Below, piece by piece: positions 11,667-25,730 of a DNA stretch of 64,000 nt. Numbering within the stretch: position 1 is the stretch's first letter; every line of letters begins with the position of its first letter. The translations under genes were made by a program, and so were the position numbers. The notes below the pieces were generated by a model. The model was not told where the DNA came from, searched no databases, and worked only from the letters and a program-made list of their open reading frames with translations. Source of the DNA: Saururus chinensis (lineage: Eukaryota; Streptophyta; Magnoliopsida; Piperales; Saururaceae); the NCBI GenBank assembly GCA_035235625.1, contig CP141148.1, positions 1 through 64,000 of the forward strand, read 5' to 3'.

Positions 11667-11682
11667 CCCTGTGGATCGACCT
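11667..11682 (+). other. TCCCTGTGGATCGACC motif near LTR end
   Basis: The motif ends 73 bp before the LTR terminus. It is identical at 45647-45662 (76 bp before the end) and occurs as TCCCTGAGGTTCGAC at 62116-62130 in the otherwise different family G (68 bp before the end). Confidence 0.6.
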
Positions 11683-11755
11683 TGTCTACTACAATTGGCA
11701 TGTAAAATGAATCTGAATTTGACTTCTTCATAGTCTTGTTTTAGACGTAACAACA

Positions 11756-14476
11756 CTTCCTAAACCCTTGGGACAGTAGCTCTCTCAACTTGGCAATACT
11801 TTTTGGCTACCAACACTACCACCGTCGTGTGCTCGCCATCAAACATCATGATTACGAGGTAGGGGAGCTTTGAACTCGTAATTTCATGATAGCATGCTTT
11901 GAATGAGTAACAACATGATAGGATGGTATGATTCAATGCTTTGGATGTTAAATCATAATCCATTTGTATGATGTATGAGGATAAATTATGCCATGTTGAA
12001 ATGCATATAACATGCATGTGGGTTGTATGTATGTTTGAAGTGTGTACGTATGTGCTAGTAATGGCTAGCGAGTATGTTTCTATATATGTGGATTATGTGT
12101 GTGCTAGTGATGGCTAGCGAGCATGTTTGTAAGCTATGTATGTGGATTATGTATATGCTAATGATGGCTAGCGAGTATGTTGGTAAGCTATATATGAAAT
12201 TATGTGTATGTTACATGTATGTGTGATGGACATACGTATGTATGATGGCTATATGCCTATCTGATTGATATGTGTATGCGTGTGGGGGCAAAAGTATGGG
12301 CAATGGACAGTAAGAGATGACAGAAAGTTTGTTGTGGATGTGTAAGTGTATGATAGATGACAGAGAAGGTAAGTTTGATGGGCGAGGATTGGAGCAGTTT
12401 GTTTGATTTGGATCAAAGCATATGTTGGGGGATTGTCAAATAGTAAGAGTGTTGCATAATTGTACAAGCATAACATACAAATTATAAAGTGAAAAGTAAG
12501 CATAATAAGTGAGGTATTAACTAAGAGGGTGATAATAGGGATATGTTATGAAGAGCTCAGTTTGATGATGAAGAGTAAAATGTTTTGGTCGTAAGGTGGA
12601 TGGCGGTGATTGTATGAATATGTAAGGATTTGATATACGGTGAGTTATGATGAGAAGATGGACAGGTTAAGTGAAGTCTGCTGCCCTGACGAACTAGGGT
12701 TTCGATAGGGCTCAGCTTCGGTTTGATCAATCAAGCACTGTAAGTTTTTATGACATAATTGTACCGCATAACTTACTTAATTCTAACTTATAAGCAAGGC
12801 TAATGATAGCATTGTGAGTTTGAGATCTAAGGGTTCGATGGATTAAGTTCCATGTTTGAGCTAGCCGATAATTAGTTGGTTGAGCATTTTTCATGTCTTA
12901 CTTAGTATTTATTCTGCGGGATGTTATCTGTGTGTTGTATTGAGCCCCATACGTCCGATGCTCTGTTGAGAGTGATGCATGTTTTCGATTTGGTATGTGT
13001 GTTGTTTAAGCCCAAACGTTTGATGCTCTATTGAGAGCATTGTATGATTATGCCCAAGAGTGGCACTATATGATTTCCGCCCAAGAGTAGCATTGTATGT
13101 TTCCGCCCAAGAGTGGCACTATATGGTTTTTGTCCAATAGTGGCACTGGCACAATAAAACCCATAATGGTGGGCAATTCTATGGCCCCTAAAGTATATGT
13201 GTTTGTGTTTATGCTTGTGCACTCAGGTAAGTAGTATCATGGACCTGCTCTTACCTATTTGATCCTGTGCCCCATGAACATTGGTGTGACTTGCCTTCGG
13301 AAAAGTCCATGGCATCTAGTCACTCCCTGGAGGTTAAGGTGATGCCCCAATGGCATTCTTTTCCATTTCGATGCTGGAGATTATTTTTGTAATAAGCTTT
13401 AGTGGTCGATAGCATGTGCGCGATTGTAAGAGTATGAGTATGAGAATGACTCTAAGAGTATGAGTATGGGCATGCCTTTAAGAATATGAGTATGAGCGCG
13501 ACTTTAAGAGTATGAGTATGAGCACGACTGTAAGACTATGAGTATGAGTAAGACTGTAAGAGTTTGATTCTGAGTAAGACTATAAGCGTATGATTCTGAG
13601 CACGACTATAAGAGCAAAATTATGAGCAAGACAGTAAGCATATGTTTACGAGTAAGACTATACGAGTAAGGTTGTATGAGGATGTGTAAGATTATAATAG
13701 TAAGGTCATACAAATATGTGTAAGTTGTATAAGTAAGTGTATGGTTGTATGAGTAATTTTATAAGACTTTAATTAAAAGTGTATGTGTAAGTTTGGTTTG
13801 ATGGCATGTATTTGGCATGATGGTATGCGTGATTGAATGCATACGAGCATGATTATTGTATGTCTACCTGCTTCATGTTTGAGTTGCATGAACGAATCTA
13901 TGTATGGACTTACTGCGTTCACTGTTTAGAACTCCCCTACTAGTAGGAAAATACTCATTACCCTATTTTTTAGCCCCGTTGTTCGGGAGGCTTTTGCAGG
14001 TTTGTGTCAGAGAGCTCCTAGAGATGGATGCTCGTTTTAGTGATCGATTGACTTCATTCAACTCAAGTATATCCTTGACTCATATTGAATATTATTTGTG
14101 CCACAATCTCTTGTATTAGATGAGATGATAATTAAATTTTTTATGCTTTTTGGACTTGTAATTTGGATTAGACTGTGAACTGTTATGGGATTTGCACTCA
14201 GGGATTGGGAGATATTTGTATTTAAAGTTTATGATCATAGCAATTTATTCATACATTTGTTTTCGAGTAGCGCCTGAGGATGTTTGATTTAGCCATACGA
14301 TGTTTGATCGAATGAGTAAAAATTTGTATGGGAAAAATTGGTGTGTAGTGTTTTAAATTATTTAACTGCTTTCACATGTTTTGTATTTGTCATTTTTCCC
14401 GATTTACAACCGTTATATTGAAAAAAAAAATCCATGAATTTTATGAAAAATGTGATGAAAAATATCAGGCGTTACA
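11756..14476 (+). repeat. 3' part of outer LTR A with minisatellites
   Basis: This part is colinear with 6800-9870 and 34600-37237. It holds short versions of block 1 (12040-12200), block 2 (12950-13045), blocks 3-4 (13045-13190) and a long block 5 (13400-13760). The double stem-loop region is 13940-14006, where the first stem has decayed and the second is intact. The LTR ends GGCGTTACA and is followed by CATCA. Confidence 0.75.
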
Positions 14477-14481
14477 CATCA

Positions 14482-15190
14482 CAAAAGCAAATCCGGGATT
14501 TTTGGCTTCCTCATGGTGGCATTGGTCACAATCTGGTGACAATCACTAGCTAGAGCAACATAGGTCAGGGGGGAACCCTTGTGTTTTCCTCCCCGTCATT
14601 GAACTTGTGCATCCCCATTATATTTTATTGGCGACTGGGGTTTGGCCTAAATAGCATGCATGACCGATGGTGGAAATTGGCCAACGGTAAAGGCTGGCCG
14701 GCGGTCCGGCTGCCCCTCTCTTCCTATGCCTCTAACATTAATTATTACCACTAATAAAGTTTTAACAACAAATTCAATCATACACTAAATTAACATTATT
14801 AAATTATGACTCAAAGACTAAGACGGCGATCCTACCTTAGTTGTAGGTCTACCATCGATTTACCACTACTGCAACCTCATTGTCGACCACCTTCTTCCTC
14901 CCAACATCTTATAGGTTTTTTCAAGGTACAATTAGGGCTAGAATTAAGTCAAACACTCCTATATATAAGGGGAATTTTAGGGCTTAATCATATAAGGACA
15001 AAAATAGGTAGGAGAATGACTCCTAGGTGGCATGAACTCCCAAAAATTGAGGGGTTTGTCATCCACCTAATTAGCCCAGCAGTGGACCCATTAAATCCTT
15101 CTGCATATCCCAAAACTCCTCTATATATCCAATTTCAAAAATCCTCCAAAAAAAATTGGGAAAATTCCTGAAAAATATCTAAAATCTCCT
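14482..15190 (-). mobile_element. Fragment resembling the 5' half of LTR D
   Basis: Word order parallels 45900-46400: a CGGCGATCC/AGCGATCC start, TTGTCG, CTCCTATATATAAGG versus CCTTTTATAAATATGG, and a GGCCGGC-rich stretch. The ORF at 14806-15171 spans this and has no recognisable domain. Same orientation as D. Old and uncertain. Confidence 0.35.
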
Positions 15191-16059
15191 CGATATTATT
15201 GTCTCTCTTATGTTTCTGTCACGATGAAGAAAATTCACTTAAAAATCAATGGTGGGTCAAGAAAAATAATGACAAAGGACTCTCATTTCTCTCAACTTGA
15301 ATAATAATTTTCCTCTCTTCAATTTCATTCATACCTAGTCATTTAATAGTGTTTTAAGTTAGTTATTGTAAAAGAATCCAAAGTAGGACAAGACTTTGTT
15401 CCATAATTCTTAAACTAGGTAACTAAACTTGAAAGCAATTGATCATTTCCAAAGGGGATGGCTTGATCATTGTCTTTGACTGAGCGAAATTACCAATCGA
15501 TCTATCCTTTGATCAAACAATCGATCGTCACTACTATGGTTTAATATAAAAATAGTCATTAAAAAATTATCTATGCAAGTCATGTGCTTAAAGGTGATTG
15601 ATCCCTTATGAACAATTTTCTAGATGTTGATTTAAAATGTCTCAAAACATCTAAAATCACTTTAACCAATTGCTTATACTCAATTATAAGGTTTAGGTTT
15701 TAGGGTTTAGGATGTGATGCTACGCGCTTGCGTGCACTACGTGAAATGCATGGCACACTAACCACGTGTGAGGTCGGTGTCACCGGTTATGAGGTGCTCA
15801 CCACAAGTGCATGGCACACGTAGACCACCTCAAATGACTATTTATAGACATGCATGCTCCAGTTTTTCAAATTTCTTCTCTCCCACACTCCTCAAACTTC
15901 ATTTTCTTGTTTTAAGTCCAATTCAAGTTGTTCAAGAGCCCTTCTTGCCTAAATCAAGTGTTCGACATCATGGTGGGTTATTTTTTTGGTTAGAGAGCTC
16001 TAAAGCCTAGAAAATTGATGTCCTAGTTCATGGCGTCCAGCTCATCATCTTCGAACTCG
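15191..16059. other. Unassigned sequence with a TATA-like site
   Basis: No gene found. GGTTTAGGTTTTAGGGTTTAGG at 15689-15711 resembles a few telomere units by chance or descent. ACTATTTATAGAC at 15836 looks like a TATA box, and an ATG at 16030 opens a short serine-rich frame that the gypsy element interrupts after 11 codons; whether this is a gene is not clear. Confidence 0.4.
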
Positions 16060-16064
16060 CACGA

Positions 16065-16397
16065 TGTTGTGCACAAGTGCACTAGACTTAGTATTTCCCT
16101 TATTTTAGTACTTTAATTATGTCATTAGGCTAGTTTAGCAGTTGGCTATTATTGTATTCTGGATGATTTGTAACGGGCGCACTAGTGGACCAGGATGAAC
16201 CAGGCCCACTAGTGGCACGATCCCCAATGTGGGGTGCGACTCTCAGTATGGGGCACGACTCCCCATAAAGGGGTCATCTTCCTCTTTTGTGGTTATGTTG
16301 AATAAAATTCCAGACTTCCTTTTCCTTTCTTCCAACTTCTTTTCCTTTCAGTGCGTAGAACTTTTGTGTACCAATTGTGCCCACACCGGGCACAACA
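16065..16397 (+). repeat. Gypsy 5' LTR, 333 bp
   Basis: Starts TGTTGTGCAC and ends GGGCACAACA. It matches 20274-20607 with roughly 18 differences and one or two short gaps. Confidence 0.95.
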
Positions 16398-16398
16398 T

Positions 16399-16410
16399 TG
16401 GTATCGGAGC
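16399..16410 (+). other. Gypsy primer binding site
   Basis: TGGTATCGGAGC, one base after the LTR. It is complementary to the 3' end of initiator Met tRNA apart from one G where A is usual. Confidence 0.85.
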
Positions 16411-16427
16411 TCTTACGATCCCCGGCC

Positions 16428-18083
16428 ATGGCTCGAGGCAAGCAAGCTACCACGGCCCCGGAAAGTCAGCCCGAGAAAGAGGCTCTCGCCTCTACGAACA
16501 GCCCCAAATCAGCGCTGGAGACCAGCGGTGAGTTAACGATGGCACAACTCATGGCCGAGATCAAGGCTCTGAGTGTGGGAGTAGCCAGGATCGATGCACT
16601 GGGATTGGCCATAGCCCAGCTTCAGGTTGAGCGTGCACCCCCTCTGGTGTCCAGGCCGCCAGCATCCATGGAGAAGGGGGGTCCATCCCAGGCTCCCGAA
16701 CTTCTCTGCTCTGACTTCCCAGCGCCTGCAGACCGTGAGATGCGCTTTGCCCAGGACGGTGTACGCTTTGGCACTGTCAATCAGGCCATGGAAGGGAGGC
16801 GTCAGGCCTGGGATTCGCGAGGCACACCAGGTGTTCGGGAAAATGCCCCAATGGTGCCGCCTCCCCGAAATCTGTACCAGGAGATGGAGGATGACTGGGA
16901 GGAGTATCCAGGACACCGTAGAGCACCCCGGGGTGGGGCGGAACCTCGTTTGGCCCGCCTATAGTTCCCGCGTTATAATGGAGATGACGACCCTGTATAG
17001 TGGTTGTACAAGGTGGAGAAGTTTTTCGCCTACCAGGGGATGCAGTTGGAGGCCGAACGACTGCACATAGCGGCTTTCCACCTCGATGAGGATGCATCGG
17101 TGTGGTTTTAGAGCTTTGAGAAGGAGGTGCGCTACCCAACTTGGACCGCCTTCTCCGATTAATTGTGCATCCAGTTCGGCCCTAATGAGTTTCAAGACTT
17201 TAATGAAATATTGTCTTCCCTGCGCCAAACATCCACCATGCACGCATACTACATGGAGTTCATGAAGGTGGCTAATCGCCTCCCTGATTGGCCGGTGGCC
17301 GCCCTGGTGGGTACGTTCAAGCAAGGGCTCAAGCCTGAGACTTCTGAGGAGATGTGCCATTTTCCCTATTCTAGCATGTTGGATGTAGTGCGTCATGCAT
17401 GTATCGAGGAAGAGAAGTTGGCTCGACAGAGGCGAGGGGGCAGGTTCGGACCTTTTCCTCGGGCTACTGTGTCCGCCTCTCCTCTTGCCGCTCCAGCCAA
17501 CAGCCCTGTAGCTGGCCGCGTTGGCCAAGCACCCCCTCAGGCCGGGCCGATTGTCCGCCGTCTCACTCCAGCGCAAATGGAGGAACGTCGTGCAAAAGGA
17601 CTTTGTTTTCGCTGCGATGAGAAGTTCATTCCAGGGCACCGTTGTTCCGTCAAGGGGAGTCTCTTAGTGGAGGAGATCGATGAGGAGACAGGGGTGACAG
17701 AGGGGCCTGATTCTTCGTACCCTGCTGATACATTGTCGGAGATCTCTGTGCATGCTTTTTCAGGGGCCTTCACTCCGCACACCATGCGAGTACAGGGATT
17801 TCTCAAGCGGCAACAGGTCGCCATTCTGATTGACAGTGGATCTACTCACAACTTCATCAACGACAAGGTGGCGCAGTGGCTAGGTTGCTTTGTATCTGAC
17901 TCGACGCCCTTTGATGTCTTGATTGGTGATGGCAAGCACCTTCGAAGTTCAGGCGTCTGTACCCAGGCCGCACTCTCCATTCAGGGCCACACCTTCGTGA
18001 CCGACCTCTTCTTACTTCCAACGAAGGGGACAGACGTGGTGTTAGGGGTGCAGTGGCTCCAAGAGCTTGGGGACGTTCTCTGA
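16428..18083 (+). pseudogene. Gypsy gag and protease, multiply interrupted
   Basis: This is the capsid and protease part of the chromovirus polyprotein, which would package the RNA and cleave the polyprotein. The start ATG at 16428 opens MARGKQATT; an upstream ATG in frame lies inside the LTR and is unlikely. Four stops (16962, 16998, 17109, 17160) cut gag. Beyond them 17163-18083 reads open: retrotransposon gag core (PNEFQDFNEIL, FKQGLKPE), a zinc knuckle CFRCDEKFIPGHRC, and an aspartic protease with IDSGSTHNF. It ends at TGA 18081, where pol carries on in the same frame. Every stop can be explained by one C-to-T or G-to-A change. Not functional as it stands. Confidence 0.9.
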
Positions 18084-19070
18084 AACTTTAAGGACCTGGT
18101 GATGGATTTTGCATTGCACGGACAGCAGGTACGTCTCCAAGGCTCTCAGCCTGGCACTCTTCTTTCTGCTCAGGCAACGGGGTCCTTCTTCAGGTTCACA
18201 TCTCAAGGACTCCTCCTCCAGCAGCGGGCGTCGGTGGATGTGGTATAGGAGGACTTGCCGCAGGACCTCCTTGATCTCTTGGCAGCGTATGGCACGGTGT
18301 TTGCTGAACCAAAAGGCCTTCCTCTGGTGCGGGCTCATGACCATTCTATTCCTATTATTCCAAGTGCTGCTCCAGCCAATGTCCGTCCCTATCGTTATCC
18401 ATACATTCAGAAGGCTGAGATCGAACGTCTGGTGGTGGACATGCTTTCTTCCGGTATCATTCGGCCTAGCACGAGCTCCTTTTCTTCTCCAGTGTTGTTG
18501 GTCCGTAAGAAGGATGGTACTTGGCGATTCTGTGTTGATTACCAGGCGCTGAATGCTATCACAATGAAGGACAAATATCCTATACCGGTGGTGGAAGAAC
18601 TGTTGGATGAGCTGTCTGGTGCTACCGTATTCAGCAAGCTTGACCTTCGTTCAGGTTATCATCATATCCGTATGCAGCCCACTGATGTGCATAAGACCAC
18701 CTTCCGCATTCATGATGGTCATTTCAAGTTCCTGGTGATGTCGTTCGGCCTCACGAATGCCCCCTCTACATTTCAGAGCCTTATGAATGACCTCTTCCGG
18801 CCAGTTTATCCTTTTCTTGATGAATTGAAGCAAGCGTATCACGATGACTCCCCGACCTCTCCTCTGATTGCGGCCCTTCAAGCTGACCCATCAACGCAGC
18901 CTGGCTTTGCATGGAAGGATGGCCTTCTCTTCTGGAAGGACCGTCTTTGGGTGCATGCGGTTACTGACCTGCGCCAGTGTCTTATAGCTCACTTCCATGC
19001 CTCACCCTTGGCGGGTCATGAGGGTGCTCTTCGCACCTATAAACGGGTCAGTCAGAGCTTCTTGTGGTAG
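18084..19070 (+). pseudogene. Gypsy reverse transcriptase, internally deleted
   Basis: The RT N-terminal half is clear: PVLLVRKKDGTWRFCVDY, then FSKLDLRSGYHHIRM and FGLTNAPSTFQSLMNDLF. Right after NDLFRPVYPFLDELKQ the frame jumps to the integrase zinc-binding region (LWVHAVTDLRQ, HASPLAGHEGALRTYKRV), so the active-site FDDIL/YxDD segment and all of RNase H are missing. The deletion is in frame. A TAG at 18246 and a TAG at 19068 also interrupt it. The element could not have made cDNA by itself. Confidence 0.9.
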
Positions 19071-19775
19071 GGTGTTCGACACACAATGACTGCTTATGTG
19101 GCAACTTGTGATGTCTGTCAGCGTGCCAAGTCAGCCACCACCTCTCCTGCCGGGTTACTTCAGCCCTTGCCCATTCCGGATCAGGTTTGGGACGATGTTT
19201 CTATGGATTTTGTGGAGGCCTTACCATTGGTTCAAGGCAAGTCGGTGATCATGGTGGTAGTAGATCGCCTGTCTAAATATGCTCATTTTAGTGCTCTGGG
19301 CCATCCCTACACAGCTAAGTCGGTGGCAGAACTCTATGTCCGGGAGGTAGCCAAGTTACATGGTATGCCTTGCACTATAGTTTCTGATCGCGACCGGGTT
19401 TTCATCTCTCAGTTTTGGCAGGAGTTTTTCACCTTACAGGGCACTTCTCTCCACATGAGCACAGCGTATCACCCTCAGACGGATGGTCAGATAGAGGTCG
19501 TGAACCGATGTTTGGAGCAGTATTTGTGTTGCTTCACCATGTTGTAGCCACGTCGTTGGCTACAGCTTCTTCCTTGGGCGGAGTGGTCTTATAATACCGC
19601 TTATCACACTCGCGCCGGTTTCACTCCTTTTGAGGTCCTTTATGGCCGACCACCGCCTATAGTGCTCTTCTATGTGCCCCATCGGTCTTCAGTGGCAGAG
19701 GTTGACTACATGCTCTAACCTAAGGATGAGGTTCTTCGCCAACTTAAAGAGAATCTGTCTGAGGCTCAAAACCGT
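19071..19775 (+). pseudogene. Gypsy integrase core, interrupted
   Basis: The core catalyses integration of the cDNA. Visible parts are TCDVCQRAK (end of the HHCC zinc finger), SMDFVEALP and VVVDRLSKYAHF (first D), TIVSDRDRVFISQFW (second D) and YHPQTDGQIEVVNR (the region of the catalytic E). The DDE set is present. Stops at 19545 (TAG) and 19716 (TAA) cut the frame, both one transition from CAG or CAA. Confidence 0.9.
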
Positions 19776-20243
19776 ATGAAGCAGATTTATAATAGCCATC
19801 ACACAGAGCGCGAGTTTGTTGTGGGGGACTTGGTTTATGTCTCTGTTCTTCCTCAGCGCCAGACCTCCTTATTCCAGCCTGAGCACTCTAAGCTTGCTCC
19901 ACGCTTTCATGGGCCCTATGTTGTCGAAGAGCGAGTTGGTTCGGTTGCTTACCGCCTCACTCGGCCGTCGAGTTCTATGGTCCATCCGGTTTTTCATGTT
20001 TCCAGGCTGCGCCATTGCATTGGTGACCCTTCACTGGCTGTGGATGCTCCACCTCTTCCCTTGATGGGACTCGTGGCTTCGTCTAACCCCATTCATGTAG
20101 CGCTGCTTGATAAGCGCCATGTACGCCGCTCTGGTCGTATTACCACGGAGGTTTTAGTCTCGTGGCAGGGCCAGTCACTTGAGGATGCTACGTGGTTATC
20201 TGAGGATGAGTTTCTGCTATGGTATCCTTCGTGGTCGCCTTGA
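19776..20243 (+). pseudogene. Integrase C-terminus with chromodomain-like tail
   Basis: The open stretch holds the GPY/F module (FHGPYVVEERVGSVAYRL, HPVFHVSRLR) and then a chromodomain-like end (RRSGRITTEVLVSWQGQ, EDATWLSEDEF). Such tails are known to guide chromovirus integration to particular chromatin. It is in frame with the upstream parts and the longest uninterrupted C-terminal piece. An internal ATG at 19776 is not a genuine start. Confidence 0.88.
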
Positions 20244-20256
20244 AGACAAGGCGTGT

Positions 20257-20273
20257 GCGGAAGCGTGGTGGAG
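20257..20273 (+). other. Polypurine tract before the gypsy 3' LTR
   Basis: GCGGAAGCGTGGTGGAG is purine-rich and directly abuts the LTR start, the usual place for plus-strand priming. Confidence 0.6.
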
Positions 20274-20607
20274 TGTTGTGCACGAGTGCACTAGACTTAG
20301 TATTTCTCTTATTTCAGTACTTTGATTATGTCATTAGGCTAGTTTAGTAGTTGGCTATTATTGTATTCTGGATGATTTGTAACAGGCGCACTAGTGGACC
20401 ATGGATGAACTGGGCCCACTAGTGGCACGATCCCCAATGTGGGGCACGACTCTCAGTATGGAGTGCGACTCCCCATAAAGGGGTCGTCTTCCTCTTTTGT
20501 GGTTACATTGAATGAAATTCCAGACTTCCTTTTCCTTTCTTCCAACTTCTTTTCCTTTCACTGCGTAGAACTCTTGTGTACCAATTGTGCCCACACCAGG
20601 CACAACA
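20274..20607 (+). repeat. Gypsy 3' LTR, 334 bp
   Basis: Starts TGTTGTGCAC and ends AGGCACAACA, then the duplication CACGA. Confidence 0.95.
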
Positions 20608-20612
20608 CACGA

Positions 20613-24359
<3,747 letters not shown>

Positions 24360-24977
24360 CTACTTCCTCCAGTTACCCTCCGGAGCATCGCCATTCCTTG
24401 AGTAACGAGAACCGCCACCATATGGACGGTCTCGGCCTCCACCACCGCTACGGTTGTAGCCTCCTCCATCACTGCGCCTGCCACCACCGTACCCAGCGCC
24501 ACCTCCATAGCCTCCTCCGCCGCCGCCGCTGCCGCTCCTGAAACCGCCGCCGCCTCCACCGCCGCCGCCGCTACCCCTGGACTGGGCTTCGTTGACAGTG
24601 ATGCTCCTCCCGTCGAGGTTCTGTCCATTCATCCCCTCTATTGCGTCTCTCATTGACTGTTCATTGCTGAAAGTAACAAATCCAAATCCTCTTGATCTCC
24701 CTGTTTCACGATCGCTGATGATCTAACATTACAACAAAAGGTTACAGAACAATTAACATCCATATCACCATCAGACGGACGAAAAATAAAAAGAACCAGA
24801 AACAACTTGTGAAAAGATCTCACAGACATAGATAGATCTGAGATCAGAGAGTAGGATGCTCACCTTGGACTCGAGAATTTCACCATAAGCGCTGAACGCC
24901 CTCTCCAGGGACCTATCATCGGTGGCCCACGCGAGCCCTCCAACGAAGCAGCGGTATTCAATCTCTGCGGACGCCAT
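24360..24977 (-). CDS. Glycine-rich RNA-binding protein (GRP7/8 type)
   Basis: A small RNA-binding protein with one RRM and a glycine-rich tail; relatives act in the nucleus and cytoplasm in RNA processing, cold and stress responses and circadian output. Exon 1 is 24977-24864 (38 codons from MASAEIEYRCF), exon 2 is 24722-24360, giving 158 aa. RNP2 is CFVGGL (residues 10-15) and RNP1 is RGFGFVTF. The tail from about residue 88 is glycine-rich with RGG/YGGG-like repeats and ends EGNWRK. The 141-bp intron (GTGAGC to TTAG) sits between ESK and IIS, the usual place in this family. If it is kept, the frame runs into a stop after about 30 codons. TATA box at 25097-25104. The reading frame looks intact, so this is probably an active host gene. 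Confidence 0.93.
24723..24863 (-). other. Intron of the GRP gene
   Basis: Donor AAG|GTGAGC, acceptor TTAG|ATC. In AtGRP7 and AtGRP8 the protein regulates its own mRNA through alternative splicing of the intron at this position; whether this intron, which is short, has a second donor cannot be told by eye. Confidence 0.85.
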
Positions 24978-25096
24978 GCGTGGATAGGCGAATGATGGGA
25001 GGGGCGACGAGACGAAGCGGAAGGAACCGGGGAAAAAGAGGGGGAACAACCCGCCTCCAAGAGCACGAGGAACCCTAATTGGTTTCCCCCCATCCC

Positions 25097-25104
25097 ATTT
25101 TATA
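25097..25104 (-). promoter_or_regulatory. TATA box of the GRP gene
   Basis: TATAAAAT on the minus strand, about 120 bp upstream of the ATG, leaving a 5' UTR of roughly 90 bp that is C/T- and A-rich. Confidence 0.75.
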
Positions 25105-25489
25105 GAGTAGGGTTTTCCGGAGTCAGCTTAACCCAACTCAGGTTACTGCCTGGTTGAGGGAACGTAGAAAAATATCTAAAGCACTTGTTACTCGATTACC
25201 CTTACTTCTCCTCTAATTTTACTAATGTTGCCCTCTATACTTATAAAAACAAAAAAAACCTTGTCAGTCCTGGCCGACAGATCGTGAGACCAGGAAATAG
25301 AGTTAGCATAAATATTTTTAATAATAATAGTGACGAAGATAGTGTAAAAATTAGTCTTTTTAATATACTCCTTCTGTCCTATTTTAATAGTTTTATCTTT
25401 TTTATAATTTTTATTAAGACAGTAATTATATGTCTATGCATCTAACAATATTTCTGACATGCAACCGTCATGGGAGGAATGAAAAATGT

Positions 25490-25630
25490 TTAAGTTACGT
25501 TAAAAAACGTACGTTAAAAACTTACTTTATTTTCTCATCACCATTAATGGGTGGGACTCACAAAAATTGATCTCACTCATCAATGGTGATGGGAAGATGA
25601 AGTAGACTTTTGACGTACTTTTTTTATGTC
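25490..25630. repeat. Small inverted-repeat element (hairpin)
   Basis: The arms ACGTTAAAAACTTACTTTAT and, inverted, ACGTCAAAAGTCTACTTCAT, followed by CTCATCACCATT and CCCATCACCATT, face each other over about 125 bp. This looks like a MITE-sized fold-back. No clear target duplication was found. Confidence 0.55.
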
Positions 25631-25730
25631 ACATTAGCATTACTCCATAAGAATATACACAAGCCCGTCCCCCACTCCCCATCTTTTAGCCCTAATCCTC
25701 AGTCCTCCTCTTTCCCTCCCTCCCTCCCTC

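Larger units (their letters stand above)
10317..11755 (+). mobile_element. Solo LTR, family C, 1439 bp, TSD CTTCC
   Basis: It begins TGATGCAGTG and ends GTAACAACA, with CTTCC on both sides (10312-10316 and 11756-11760). The sister LTR at 34608-34630 carries the unbroken site GCGCTTCCTAAACC, which proves the insertion. No internal region is present. A second member is at 44551-45738. Confidence 0.92.
4829..14476 (+). mobile_element. Outer long LTR (family A), interrupted twice
   Basis: Outside two later insertions (5209-9870 and 10317-11755) the sequence is colinear with LTR family A and ends with the family terminus GGCGTTACA at 14476. The sequence around 5190-5208 plus 9876-9900 matches the uninterrupted relative at 37715-37760. 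No TGTAA start is seen on the left, so the 5' end is lost or is the inverted piece ending at 4828. No coding capacity. Confidence 0.65.
16065..20607 (+). mobile_element. Ty3/gypsy chromovirus, defective, TSD CACGA
   Basis: A complete outline with two LTRs, PBS, gag-pol, polypurine tract and a 5-bp duplication CACGA (16060-16064 and 20608-20612). Gag-pol is one continuous reading frame from 16428 to 20243 broken by nine in-frame stops (16962, 16998, 17109, 17160, 18081, 18246, 19068, 19545, 19716) and an in-frame deletion that removes the end of RT and RNase H. A chromodomain-like C-terminus and short LTRs suggest the Reina-type chromoviruses. The two LTRs look about 95 percent alike by eye. 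Confidence 0.93.

Noticed and set aside
15689-15711. Telomere-like TTTAGGG words
   Set aside because: Only about three imperfect units, which is too few to call an interstitial telomere tract.
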